From assembly GCA_040954595.2 (NCBI GenBank), contig CM082593.2, forward strand, positions 9,734,001-9,798,000: 64,000 nt of DNA. The letters are read 5' to 3'. Shown piece by piece: positions 29,231 through 42,041 of the stretch. The notes under the pieces are model-generated. The model worked only from the letters and a program-made list of their open reading frames with translations. It was not told where the DNA came from and made no database searches. The position numbers were made by a program, and so were the translations under genes. Source of the stretch: Balanoglossus misakiensis. Taxonomy: Eukaryota; Hemichordata. Numbering within the stretch: position 1 is the first letter of the stretch; each line of letters starts with the position of its first letter.

Positions 29231-30601
29231 TGTCATTTTGACTCGTATACTCAGAGTTTCGGAAACTTGATCAAGTAATATGACTTCAGAGAGGGGGGGG
29301 AGCAGTATCCCCTTCCATTTATTGGCTGTTTAAACAGATGTGTCAGTTATGTTGAAGCATTCTTCTTGCTTTATGCAGATGCAATTTGCGCCCCCATCCT
29401 CTACATACTGTAATCAGTCTCAGTGTTTGCCTGCTCGAGATTGTCAGTTTTTCATTAAAAGGAAATATTCATTTAAATTAAGCTTTAAATAATCTTATAT
29501 ATGATATTAATTATGTCTATTAAATGACATTTCATAATATATCAAGATCAACACTTATGTATGACAAAACAGGCCAAAAATGAAAGAAAATCTAAAATTC
29601 CTGTATTTTTTAAAAAGTGCAATTTTGCAATGAAAAATGAAAATCTAATGTTTCAGCGGTGTACATTTACTTGCATGAGTTCTAGTGGAGGAGATGATAA
29701 TTATCCCTAAAGTTTCAACTTATATGCCTGTAAGCGACATACCTTGTATGTGCATGAATTTGTCGTCAACCGGAAACGGATTACTTGTATGAAAATGTTT
29801 GGAGTTCTCGCAGCGATTTTAAATTCACCACTATTTTCTTGGGCTGGCCATCTGAAAGGCAGCATGGTTGTCAAAGGATAAATCTTTTATGTCAACCGAG
29901 CAACATATTTAATATCATGAAGTGTACACAACATTTGCACTGCTGGAACTATCATGACCACAATACTTGTTTACAATACTTGTTTACCATGGAGGTCAAC
30001 TGGACCCCTATAAAAACGGTAGAACCGTTTTAATCCAGCTGACTTTCAAATTGCAAAGTACCGTCACAATCAAATTTGATAAGCCTATTTATATGCATTA
30101 ATTCAAGTTTAAAGGAAAACTCATGAAAAAATGTGCGTTTTGTGTTTACCCCACTGTGTTCACTGATCAGGTTTGCAAAATACATTCAACCTTATGTAGT
30201 ATGGTAATCAAACACTTAAAATGTGATGTCATATAACAAAGGCGTGTTGAAATACCCTGAAAGAAATAAAGTGTCTGTTTTACTTCTTACAATATACCAT
30301 GCCAACAATTCTGCTGATGCAAAATTCAGTTGATGCAACACTTACAGATGTATGCACAGAACATAAAATCAGTATGGGAACCCTCCATTAAAACTTTTGC
30401 ACTTTGTACCTGACTTGGCTATTGTCAAGTCGTGTCACTTAATATGTAATATTACCTGTAATCTGTTTGGTTTTGTTATTATTTTGTTATTTCATGCGTC
30501 CTTGAGCTTGGTGGGTGACACACTTTACACACCTGCTTGTTGCATGCATGGCACTATTTTTTGACTAAAAATGTTCCTTCCAGGCCATTAAATTACCTAT
30601 A
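29231..30601 (+). other. Intron, no gene seen (C1)
   Basis: Contains a variable poly-G run (29293-29300; 8 G here) and the site (about 29696) of a 214-bp segment absent from C1. No coding exon supported. Confidence 0.5.
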
Positions 30602-30776
30602 CAGTAAAACTCCAATTATCCATATCCAATTATCCGAACTGTTTGGTTATCCAAACTGCTGTCATGTCCCCCAAACAGTTCTTTTGTATAGGATCGCTAT
30701 CCGAATAACCGAACTGTCTGCATATCCGAACAAAATCAATGTCCCCCTGTCAGTTCGGATAATTGGAGTTTTACTG
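30602..30776. mobile_element. 175-bp pogo/Tigger-like MITE (C1)
   Basis: Perfect inverted termini cagtaaaactccaattatc / gataattggagttttactg between TA dinucleotides (30600-30601 and 30777-30778). The interior repeats ttatccgaac-type blocks, a pattern familiar from pogo/Tigger elements. It is too short to code; the 97-codon frame across it is incidental. Confidence 0.85.
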
Positions 30777-31082
30777 TATTGGGATATATCTTCATTTTGG
30801 CAATTTGTACGATGGGTAAACACTATTTGACGGGCGGAGAAGGCCTGCTTATTGATATGTATTCTATTGCAACCAATCAGTACACATAGTTAGAGACTGC
30901 TCAGCACTCCAGATCTTATATCGAGAGCGGCCACTGTTTCGCGAGTATAAATTTTCGCGTTCTCTTATTTCATTCACTGCATCGTTATCTTCAAAAAAAA
31001 TTACGTGACACTTTATTTTTACACTATTTTGGCACTTGCGTATTTGGCGAAAATGTATTGCTCGCGAAAAATTAAAGCCGCT

Positions 31083-31407
31083 TGCACACGTGCCATTGTT
31101 AGGGCACCCTTTTTGGGATTATAAAATTTGGTAAACATTTCTTATCAGTGACTCAAATACTTTTGCATGCACACGTGTATTAAAGGGACAGGGTCATCGC
31201 CCTCTACGCGCGTCCACAGCAGCGTGACTAAAGGTCACAATGTTCACACGTGATTTGAGTCGCTGTTTAGTGCAGCGCCCCGACCCAGGTCCCACCCCTC
31301 AACACCGTCCCCAAAAAAGCCGCTCTCACCTTTTCACACGTGGCACTTACAAATTAACGCCGCCCTAGGGCCGCTGCTGGGGCGGCGTTGATGGCACGTG
31401 TGAAAGG
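31083..31407. mobile_element. CACACGTG inverted-repeat element (C1)
   Basis: It begins tgcacacgtgccat and ends atggcacgtgtgaaagg. An inner hairpin (31329-31407) pairs ccttttcacacgtg with cacgtgtgaaagg and aacgccgcc with ggcggcgtt. CACGTG occurs five times. Probably a MITE of unassigned superfamily; the ends and target duplication are not certain. Confidence 0.55.
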
Positions 31408-31666
31408 CACTAAAGTGTTTTACAGTATGTACTTTTTAATCCCTTCAAATATTTGAATATGATTAATTCCATGATAAGTGGGACAAGAAACCACAGTTGA
31501 TACCCCAAAAAAATATTGAGAAAATAACCCGAAGTTGGAGTTACTGAGCTTTAAATTGATTTCAATAATCTCCCAAGTGAAAATTGGCTGAAGCTCCTGT
31601 AGTCAGTTACCTGTTGGTAGATTGACACATGACAATGATTGACTGTTTACACTTTTGATCTTTTAG

Positions 31667-31885
31667 AGGAATATTCAAGCACTGCAAGAGAATCTAGAGA
31701 TGGCACAGAAAATAAGAACTTGAATTGAAGAATCAGCAAGATCAACATGCACGACAAAATCAACTCATAACACAAAGACAACAACAAAAGCAATTACAAA
31801 GATAGCCCAACAACAACAACAAGCAGTGCAAGCACAGCCATCCAATATACAATCAACAAATCAACAACTAAGACACCACTTTCAA
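31667..31885 (+). pseudogene. Candidate Gln-rich exon with compensating frameshifts (C1)
   Basis: Acceptor gatcttttag and donor gtaagt enclose 219 nt. Both ends read in one frame (start R-N-I-Q-A-L-Q-E-N-L-E-M-A-Q, end S-T-N-Q-Q-L-R-H-H-F-Q), but that frame hits TGA in the middle. A second frame carries the middle (E-L-E-L-K-N-Q-Q-D-Q-H). The composition and spacing suggest a Gln-rich coiled coil. Its phase (0-0) differs from the EGF exons, so it may belong to a different gene or be dead. Confidence 0.45.
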
Positions 31886-32153
31886 GTAAGTTGTCACAAT
31901 AATGTGAACAGTGAATATTTTGAAAACCAAGACTGATACCCGTGTCACTCCTGGGAATTGTTATGTGGGGAAAAATAAAATCATTTTTCTCATGTTATTT
32001 TTAACACCTGTTTACTCCAATAAAAGTGAGTGCATGTGTTTTCGAGTTCTCTTCAATCCAGAAGCCACTGTATAGGCCTTAGTTGGTGCATGTAGCTCCT
32101 AGACTTAGAAATAAAGACGCCTCAAGTCCAGTTGACCATCTCACACTTCTGGC

Positions 32154-32224
32154 ACTGGTGGGATTCAAACCAACGCCATCGAAATGACTGCAGGTGTCTA
32201 AAACCCCTTGACTGTAGGACACAA
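32154..32224 (-). repeat. Degenerate tRNA-like / SINE-head sequence (C2)
   Basis: Copy of 16440-16510 with the same B-box-like motif. Confidence 0.4.
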
Positions 32225-32441
32225 ATGCCTGACAGTGATATAACTATGTTATAATGTTACGTCGACACTACATAAGTTTGGGGATATGTTGTCTCAAATG
32301 ATGAAATTGAGAAAAATTATCCCCATCTTGTTATAATCTGAGCCCAGTTGTCTTTGGTGTGAGATTCCAGTAGTCAAGAGTAGGCTTACCTTGAATAATG
32401 TAATGCTTGTAAATAATTTCTAATTTCCTCTTACCCTCCAG

Positions 32442-32564
32442 ATATGAATGAATGTCACAGTGGTGGAAATGCGTGTCAACACTATTGTCAGAATACCCAT
32501 GGTAGTTATCTCTGCGCTTGCAGACAAGGCTTCAATGTGCTGGAGGATGGCCATGCATGTGCAG
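32442..32564 (+). CDS. cbEGF exon, type 1 (C2)
   Basis: Intact, and I saw no coding difference from 16728-16850. Six cysteines, calcium motif and splice sites retained. Confidence 0.86.
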
Positions 32565-33184
32565 GTATGTAACTGTGGATATTGATCTCTTCTGTGGCTA
32601 CACTGTTTGGGGATTGTATATTGCTATGGTTACAATAAAACATGCATCCTGTCTGTCCATTGCACACATTTTAAAATTTGAAATCAACCACACACTCGTA
32701 CTGAACACATGTTTGTTGAAATTGTATCTCAGAATTTTTCCATTTATAATTATGCATAATATAAACAAATTAACAAATGTGAAATTTTATCTTTGAAAAT
32801 TTGTTTGCAAGGGTGAAAAAGTAATCTGTTTTTTTAAAAATCAGACAAAGTTTTGCTGACAGGGTACACAAGTTTCAGGGGATTTTGTCAAAATGAGAAT
32901 GATAGAGAGTGTTAAAATTCCTAGAAAGAGATTGCCATGGATATTGAGGACTTTGGTGTAAAAACAATCAACTGATCAATTAATATGTGGTTACGAATAT
33001 GTGTCATCAACCTCACCTTCTATCCACAATGCTGGATCTATAGACAGTTTTAAAAGGGGTTTAAAAACTCGTCTTTTTATTCTGCACAATTTCATTCCAT
33101 TGCTTTTTTTGGTTTAAAGGGAATGTCTTTCAGAACTGTTTTGGTTTCTTTGGGGTTTTTAAGTGTAATTTTTTTATCCTTTAA

Positions 33185-36100
33185 AGAGCATATCTTAGCT
33201 CGAAACACACTTTGAGGATAAATAATAATTGGGCGTGTGTGTTAAATGCTGGTGTCCTTTTACTTATTTCATATGGATAAATAAATGTTAAATTTAAAAA
33301 TGTTCAGGGCCTGAGAAAAAACTTCTGTTTGGGCCACGCCCATTTCTGTGACGTCACAAGAGGAACCCATTTACGTTTGCAAGACTGTACATTGCAGTGG
33401 TTGAATTGCAATCATACATGTCTGTGATCTAAACAGCTTTGCTGGGTCAGCCTCTGGATCCCCCGTTCCATTCAAAATAAATGTACATATATACCTTTTC
33501 ATCTAGGGGAGATGCGATTATGAAAAAAATAACACTACTCGGCCCGGTTAGGCTACGGCTACGCATTGCAAGCAGTACACAACATGCAATGGCAGCGGAT
33601 GTGTATAGGCACCTTACACATACAATGATTGCTGCCTCGATTAAGATGGGTCCCCCGTATCTTTTTGCTCGTTTCTATGGGCCTTTATAGGACACTACAC
33701 TCAATTTTGATCGAAACCGTTATGAACGTCCGACAAGGGGCTTGTAACTAGTTAAAAATACACACGATCGTGTGCACACCCCCTGTCCGAGTATGTTTAC
33801 GGCAGCTACCGCCCGGCCATAGGCCGCCACGCTAATACGGCAAAGCAGCGGTCAGCGATGGTGTGCGCGTCATGTAACCACAGTAACTGGATCGAACGCT
33901 AAAAATCCAATGTTTTGTACACAGAGATTTTGTACCGTTCACGAAAATCCCTAAGGCTTTTTTCATAGGCCACGTACGCCAGTCAAATTTGACCTGCTTG
34001 TTGAGAACGCACTTCCACACAGTGTGACGGATCGTTTTTTCGGTTTTCGTCGTGCTAAGAAGCGATACCGGTGGAAGAGTGCGTCCAAAAACACCTAAAA
34101 TCGATGACTTTTTCTGCTGTGGTACGGGTATGCTGAAATCGTAGGATACAACGATAATATTCAAAAACAAAATCCGTCACGATCTTCCCTGGTTCAAGCA
34201 ACTAATGAATACGTATCAAGTTCGTTTTTGAGGTCACGGAATAAAAAGCCTTAGGCTTTTGAAATTTGACCTAGCTAATTTGCATATCAATGGCGTCAGG
34301 GGGCGCGCGCTCACAATCGTGCAGATTTTCAACTAGTTACCAGCCCCTTGTGAGACTCTGAAAACGGCTTAGTCCAAATCGGGGTGTAATGTCCTGCAAA
34401 GGCCCATAGCAACGGGCAAAAAGATCCGGGGGACCCATCTTAAACCGTGGAATATTGCCCAGAGGTTTAGGACTAGAGTGTTGGGTCTCAATCTACTTAT
34501 CTTGGACAATGTCAACTTATTGACAACTGATATATCGTGGTCTTTTGGCGATTTTCGATCACTGCCTCAACAGACAAAATACGCGCGTGTTATTACAAGG
34601 GAACTCCATCAGCGCCGATGCGTGTACACGCAGTCAGCAGCGATGACACATATCGCGCCGCGATGTATATGTACCATGCCAGCACTAAAATTCTGTCTTC
34701 TGAATTACATGTAAGCTATATGCCTTTTTGGTGATGACAAACAGAAACATTTATGACTTGTCGCTGTAATCATGAAAGTTCCTTCACATGCTTCATACTG
34801 CATTATAACAAAATGAAACCATACAACCAACAGCAACAGGCGATCATGCCGGGCCGACCCACTCACGCTCACAAAGCATGAAACATTTTCATTGATACAC
34901 ACGAATATCCAAGTTTGGAAACGGTTTTCACTCACACGAGGCAAAATTTATTCAACACATTTTGTTTCAAAATTTGTACAGTGTGTTTTGGAGCCGATGA
35001 GTCGGACATAGTGCGTTCAAGTTTTCACATTGATTGCTGTCAACCTTAATTATCGAAGTTTGCGGTCCCTGGGTACCGGGTAGCCAGACGAAAGAGTGAA
35101 TAATTATAAGCAATCTCGACATGATGTCGGCCAGCGTAAAATTGTGTTTACGCATCCTGCCAGTTCACCTACTACTGTGTAATCGCGGTCGCTGGAACAC
35201 TGAATGAACACCAATATCGGGTATAAACGATCAGTTGTGCTCTGAATTGAATATTGATCACTGGTCGACCTCTCCTACTGACAGGCTTCTATTTTCCTGT
35301 AAGGGTGTGGATTGTCTTCTCGTGATTCAAACTTGGCCGATTATCATTCAACGGTCATGCATTGACAGTTACGGCCGCCGCCGCCGGATGGCTTCATATC
35401 CACCGTACAATATCGATGATCGTGGCATAGACTTTCATTGGTTTTCGGGGAATTCACACGGGTGACTTCCGTCTAGGTAATGTGTTGCTGCAACCACGGC
35501 AACCACCTCTTTTTCCCATTGTGGTATTACACAGAAAAGCACGAAAACACCGTATGTGGAAATTTCAGAAAATGAGCATTTTAAAAGCATGTCAGGCATT
35601 TTTTGGTACAAGCTGGGAACAAGTTGTTTTTGGATATTTCGAATACGCTGATTTCGAATTTGCCTGTTCCCAAAAATTCTTTTCACGTTTTCATGTCGAA
35701 AATGGCAAATTAATTTGTGACGTCATAATTTCAAAATACCTAAAAGAAAACGCTGTTTGTAGCCATTATGGTGCAATATCACAGGTCAACACCATAATAG
35801 TCTATTGAAATCGTATTCTTATATTCATTTAAATACTTTTAAACAATTTGTTTAATTTAGAAACATTTGGTGAATTGGTAAAAATGCTAATTTATGTTAA
35901 TTAGGTGACACACCCATCTAAAATCAATGGGTCTACAAAAGAGAGCCAACGGTGTTAAGTGAGGTGTCTATTCCAATGTTTTCAGGGTCAAGGAATTCAA
36001 ATATGCAATCGGTTACCTTGTCAGACAAGGTGCAGCATGGAAAATATGCAAAATTAGCTTAATTAGTCATGATGTCATGCTAAAATTGACAACTGAAAGC

Positions 36101-39100
36101 TAAAGATACGACTATGGCCTGTGAGGTGTCTATTCATATGTTTTTTGACAAATGTTTGCATTTTAATGAATAACTGAAATGAAACTTTCCATATTAGTAT
36201 GTAATAGCATGTAAAAAACAACAAAAACAAACAAACTAACAAACAAACAAACAAATAAACATACACAACAAGGATTTAGTTTAGACTGTACATGCTCGCT
36301 GGTAACATCGTGACCAACCGCTCCGTTAAAAAACACCAGAACAAAGAACGTATGAACGTTTAGGTCCACAATTCACAAGTTATTGAACTATGAATGTATG
36401 TTCAATGCTGTGAAAAGCCAAAAACATACTTTTTGCCAAAAAAATGACATTTGTTAACGTACAAGTTGTTCATTAATAGCGAAAGCACCGTATGGCCACA
36501 CTCACATTATGCCAGCACCGTATATTCATGCTTAGTTATAAGACGTTGAATGCACACTGATGGCCCGACGTCCTCATTGTTTTTTTGAAACCCGGTCTCT
36601 AACAACAATTTCTCTTCATAAGTAAAGAGTAATGTGTATTTTTATTACGGTTTTATATATGATACTGTGTGCAAAGTGAAGATTGTGTGTCAGTGAGGCA
36701 ACATATATACATGTATATTTAATCCACTTGGGTGTCGTACTTGGCTCAGATGTGTGTTAATGTGTACTAAACAAATTCAGAGAGCGAGCCGCCAATACAG
36801 ATAATCTCACCCACAAAATACCAATTATAAAAAAACAAAATAAATTCATATTACAATATTTGAAACAAGAAACTGCTCAAAGAGTAATTTTCAAAATATT
36901 TATCATCACTAAACTAGTTATAGGGGTAAATACAGGATCGAGATTCAGTCGCTAAAGAAATTCAAGTTTGGTAATAACACCGGTTACAACAAACTTAGTT
37001 AAAACATTGTATAGCCATAGATATATTATAATAGTGGCCTGGCATAAACAAAATTTTCATAACATTTGGGCATTTTGTGATAAAAGTTTAACAAGTAAAG
37101 CTCAGTTGATTCGTTCTTTTCCCCATAAAAATATCTTTGATGAACAAAATTCCAAATTTAGTCAACCCAGGAAAAACGGCATCTTGTTTCTCAACCTTAT
37201 AAATTGATCTGACCAGTTTGAATCAGTGCAGAATCTAGCTTTTCTATTTTATCTTCATCAAATGATTCATGCAAATAAAGAATCACTTCCCCATAAAATG
37301 GTGGCAGAAATCCAGTATCATGACAGTCGATTGGTTTGTTAAAGTTACTATAGAAACTAACTATGTCTAGGTTGCATGTACATAGATAGATGTTAGGAAT
37401 CCAAATCAAAATCTGTTTCAAACTTTTCATCCAATACTTGTCCTTCGGAAAGCGTTTTGATGAAGTCGCTTGAAGTGCTTTGTATTGCTCAAGTTATCGA
37501 AAATTTTAATCGCACCTTGATGATAGTCAGCAGTTCTATTTTGACATGTTATTTTGTGTATTTTTGAACCCCCAAAATCAAAGAATAAAATGATAAAGTG
37601 AAAATAAGCTTCAAAACACCAAAAGTCTTCAGGATCACAGCTTTTCTGTAAAGAGTAAGATTTCGCTTACTTCATGCTATTAAATGAAATGAAGTTTTCC
37701 GTAATATCTCTTGCAAAGTCAGATTACACATTGAGATATTAGAATGGAAGTACATTCCAAGTGACTTGTTGGGAGCATTGGGCCACCTAATCCCAGAAAA
37801 TTGCAATAAGACCTGTTTTTCCATTTACCAATCTAAAGGCCAACTGCTTGTATATTTAGTTGGGTTTCTATAATTAACACACATTTTTGACAATATTTAT
37901 GGCATGATGGACACTATTCTCGACAAATAAAATAATGTTGTGTCCTCCGCTGTAATTTTTATGAGTTTGGAATCATAGACACCATTTATTTTTTGGTCAA
38001 CTCTGTTAACAGTCGACAAAATTGCTGGAGTGGAACTGATACATGATCTAAAGTATCAAGACATATGGTCGATTATTAGCGTTTCAGCAATTCGACTTAA
38101 GTTTCTTAAATTTCCTATGGCATTTTGACAAACATCAACGCCCCGAAAAAACGTTGTCAACGCTGCGGTCGCGATTGTGGTCGAAACAAAGCCGACATTT
38201 TCGCATGGTTCGTTACCTGGGGTCCATTTAGATTGCATTGCGTTTGAGGCCCTATGTGTACGTATGTCTGTCGACCAATACACGTGACGACCGCGGACTC
38301 AGTTTGGATCAACGTCTATTTCGGGCAGTAGACTCTCCTATCAAGTTGATAAGGAAATTTTACCAGTCACGAGTAAGCCAAGCCCACATCCGTGTGCAAA
38401 TCTGATATATCGGTGATCTGTTTATATGATTATCATTAGCTAAGGTGGTAAACTGTTGTGATTCATATGTGTAATTTACGTACTGCAAGTTAAATATCGC
38501 AATTAGCCTAATGTTTGACCATAGACAGTATGCTTTGATTTCTAGAAGAGCACCTATTAATCCGAGAACAAAGGGATTAAAAGTTACGCCGTTAAATTGT
38601 GTTTTAATAACTTACTTACCCTATAAGTAGTTTAGTAACCATAATATCTTTGAAAATCATTCTTTCCACAGTTCCTTGTATCAAATATAGAAATCTAAAT
38701 TTATTTTGGTGTTCACAGATGTTATTTGGTGGGTGAAATTATCTGTATTGGTGGCCATTTTGAAAAATTGGTTGCCATGGAAACTCATCAACAGATATTT
38801 AGTAGCTCGCTATCTGAATTTGTTTAGTACACATTAACACACATCTGAGCCAAGTTTGGTGCTTTTATCACAAAATGCACAATCGCTATGAAAATTAGGG
38901 TTTGGCCGCTCCACTACAGGGCTTTAGACGGCCATATTGAATTGCCACATCGAGGCTCTTATCTCAAAATGCACTTCACACTTGAAGTATTGTTTTGAAC
39001 AAGGTTTAAGTCCTTTATTAAAATAAAGAAAAGGTAATTTTTTCCAATGGTTGTGAGTTTTCAGTACATGTACTGTTACACCTAGCTTTATTATTATTTG

Positions 39101-39670
39101 GTAGCCAAAAATCAACGAATTATTCATACAATATGCAAATTTGTGCATAATTATTGTTTTATTATTGCTATTTTGTGTTTATACAACCAAACAAGTTGTT
39201 GATGTAAACATGTAGTTTATTTTCATTGTTTAAGGAGGTACGTGAACATTTCTTTGATGCTATTCATGTGAGAATTGCGATCCTTGGCGGCCATATTTGA
39301 TTTGCCAAAACGAGGCTCTTATCTCAAAAAGATCTTTTGGGAACAGGCATTTTCGAAATCAGCGTAGTCGAATTGACCAAAAAACATATTTGGTTTGCTT
39401 GTACCAAAAAATGCCAGAGGGGGTCACAATTTCTCAAATCTCCACCTGACTATGAAGGGTTCCTCTTGTGACGTCACGTCACATGACCAAAATGCAGCAA
39501 ATCTGAACTCAGATTTTCAGGACAGGGTGGATTTTGAAGTATTTTATGAGAACAAAACAAATATTATAGAAATCGATACCCGAAAAATATTGTCACTTTT
39601 GGTAAATATTAGATTTCTTTCAATCATTTTTTAACCTTCTGATAAGATTTAAAAAGGCAAGATATGCTCT
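33185..39670. mobile_element. 6.49-kb TTAA-flanked element (C2)
   Basis: Same length as the C1 copy (6,486 bp). It was duplicated with the unit and not inserted independently, since the position, TTAA and nested MITE are identical. Confidence 0.85.
33645..34439. mobile_element. Nested 795-bp TTAA MITE (C2)
   Basis: Copy of 17931-18725 with a few substitutions. Confidence 0.75.
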
Positions 39671-39797
39671 TTAAGCTTTCACTTGTTTTCCAATTTTATT
39701 ATTTTCAGTAGAAAATGCACTAAGATGTATGTGTATTACGTTTGTCAGGATATAAATAATAATAAAATTAAAAATAATAAACTATCTTTGATTTCAG

Positions 39798-39905
39798 ATG
39801 TCAATAAGAGAGCAGATCTTTGTGAAGGCCAGTGTGTGAATACAGCAGGCTCTTTTTATTGCACTTGTTCTGTGGGATATTGATTGGTCAATGGAGAGTG
39901 TACAG
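39798..39905 (+). pseudogene. Degenerate type-2 EGF exon (C2)
   Basis: 108 nt with the same nine-base deletion; TGA at 39881-39883. Confidence 0.78.
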
Positions 39906-40775
39906 GTAAGACCAGCACAATATGTGGACAACGAAAGGTCCAGTATCTGTAACTTTTGAATTTTTATTCAGTATTTTTCTGGTTATCAACCATCATTTCT
40001 TGTTCAGCTCGATGAAGCAGGGTAAGCAATGTTGTTATGTTTAAACATTGTATTCAAGCCTGGGTCTGGACTTGGATGCAATTTGTCAATAATAACAGTG
40101 ATTGGTAACTGCATGTTTACATAACTGGCTAACTGTTAAAGAGACCAGCTGTTCTATTTGGTGTGTGTACAGTACACATGCCATTGGCAGCTTATGGGTC
40201 AGCCAATGTTTGCCTGTTGATCTCTTGATGTGTGTGTGTGTGTGTGTCTGTCTGTATATGTACTCTGGTGTAGACTTTTTTCTTGTATTATCCGTGAATG
40301 GGACCACCGTGTACTTAACGCAATTTCTTACACTCATCAGGGATATTTTGGCTTGTCTAACACGAGCTAAAAATATCCCCAACTCGTCTGAGAAATCTTT
40401 TACCAGGTCCTAAGGTTGTGAGACTAATAGAATCTCACACTCCCAAGGACTTGGGATCATATTTCTCACATGTGTTGAGGATTTTCTGTCCCAAACAAGC
40501 TGCAGGCGAGTGTGGGACAAAATATCCCTGACGAGTGTGAGAAATATGATCCCAGGTCCTTGGTGTGTGAGATTATATTTCTCACACGGCCACAAATTAG
40601 CCAAATTCGTTTAAAAACATTAAATAAATGACTCTTGAACTGTCATCTGGCACGTTGTAGTTTCTGTATCATAGGATAACATTTAGCTTTGTCATCCAAT
40701 CTGAATCAGCGCTCGTGTCATATACAGCTTTCGATTCAGTGAGAATGTGTGATTGATTTGTTGTTCATTGTTCAG

Positions 40776-40823
40776 GTGCACAACAGTGCACGTTAATTGA
40801 TTGTCAAGGCCTCCAGCCCATAG
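40776..40823 (+). CDS. Candidate 48-nt mini-exon (C2)
   Basis: Identical in sequence to 25060-25107, with splice signals intact. Confidence 0.4.
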
Positions 40824-40955
40824 GTAAGAGGGCATAAAGGTAATCAGAAAATTGTACGAAAATGAAATAAATAATACATGTACTCAAATAATATAAATGA
40901 CAACATCAAGCAGCACTTGTGTGGAAGTACGTACTCGGGATACAAAGTGAGGAAC

Positions 40956-42041
40956 TTAGCAGATTAAGTTTTTTAACACATTTTCTCTAAGTTTAAAGGC
41001 ATTGTAAACATAAATACTTGAGGATTCTGATGCGCTCATGATATTAACAAACATTTGAATGTGGGGAATTTTAGTGTAACCAATATATTGTTTTCTAAGA
41101 CTGTCATATAAGGGGCAAACAAGTAAAAAGTGATACTCGTCTTCTATTTGTTCACCAGAGCATAGCCTACAGTGTCTCTCTGAAACGTCCACGTTCTGAT
41201 CTCTTCCCTCCTCTATTGCAAGAGGAAGGGCAGAACAGCGAAAACATGCAAAAATGTCTTTGACATTACGTGTACAGTTGACATTAACTACTTTTCAGGC
41301 TGTAACAATGATTTAAAATGTGTGTATGTACGGAGTTTGGTTTTGGACGGACAGTGTGATTTCCATTGTTGCTTCAAAATATCTGAAATTCTTGTCTCAA
41401 ATGCTGAAAGGAACAAACGCTTATCGCCTCTTTCCTGAGAAATCCAGGCGAAAATAAAATGTGTTTCACCGATGTTGCCCAAGTGTGACGGCCTAAACAG
41501 TCAAGATTACGTATGTAGCATTAAATATGCTTGCCTAGGGAGTCTTTCCTGTGGCATCTCTATAAGTTTCACCCAGTAACGAATACAACGTTTCATTGTG
41601 TGAACATACACTGGCAACCGCCCACATTCTCCAATTACAGCTTCATTGGTAGTGCTCCTTGGCACACCTAGAAAAATTCTGCACCATGTTCTTTGCACTT
41701 TTTCTATGATGTCATAAAACTCAAGTCTCCGATCCATAACAAAGAATGGGTAAGATCATGGCATCAAACACCTTGAAGTGACATTCAAATGGCATATACC
41801 CTAGTTTCCACCTGGCAACTGAGAGTAGAGACAACACCTTGCTGGCTTGATTAGCCAATGTTTGCACTGCTCTGGACCAGGTGTTGCGATTAAACAAAAG
41901 TGAACCTAGGAGTTTGAACAATGTCCTTGTAATAGACAGGTTTTGGTTGAGACAGGTTTTACTGTATTTTGATACATGCTCTGGCTTAACCATTTCACCA
42001 CCATGGTACAGTCCAAACCCGTTGTTTTCTATGGTAAGGTT
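40956..42041 (-). pseudogene. LINE ORF2 C-terminal remnant (C2)
   Basis: Copy of 25240-26325, with PILCYGSE where C1 has PIFCYGSE. Confidence 0.8.

Larger units (their letters stand above)
16277..31990 (+). repeat. Tandem unit C1 (15,714 bp)
   Basis: First of three head-to-tail copies. The left breakpoint is in sequence continuous with unit B (aatttacatgttat); the right end (catttttct) joins directly to the start of C2. C1 lacks 214 bp present in C2 and C3 near 29696 and has a G8 run where C2 has G13. Internal homology to units A and B covers the EGF type-1 exon, the type-2 exon and nearby introns. Confidence 0.93.

Noticed and set aside
30537-30830. 97-codon + frame
   Set aside because: Most of it is the 175-bp pogo/Tigger-like MITE, and its repeats come from the inverted termini.
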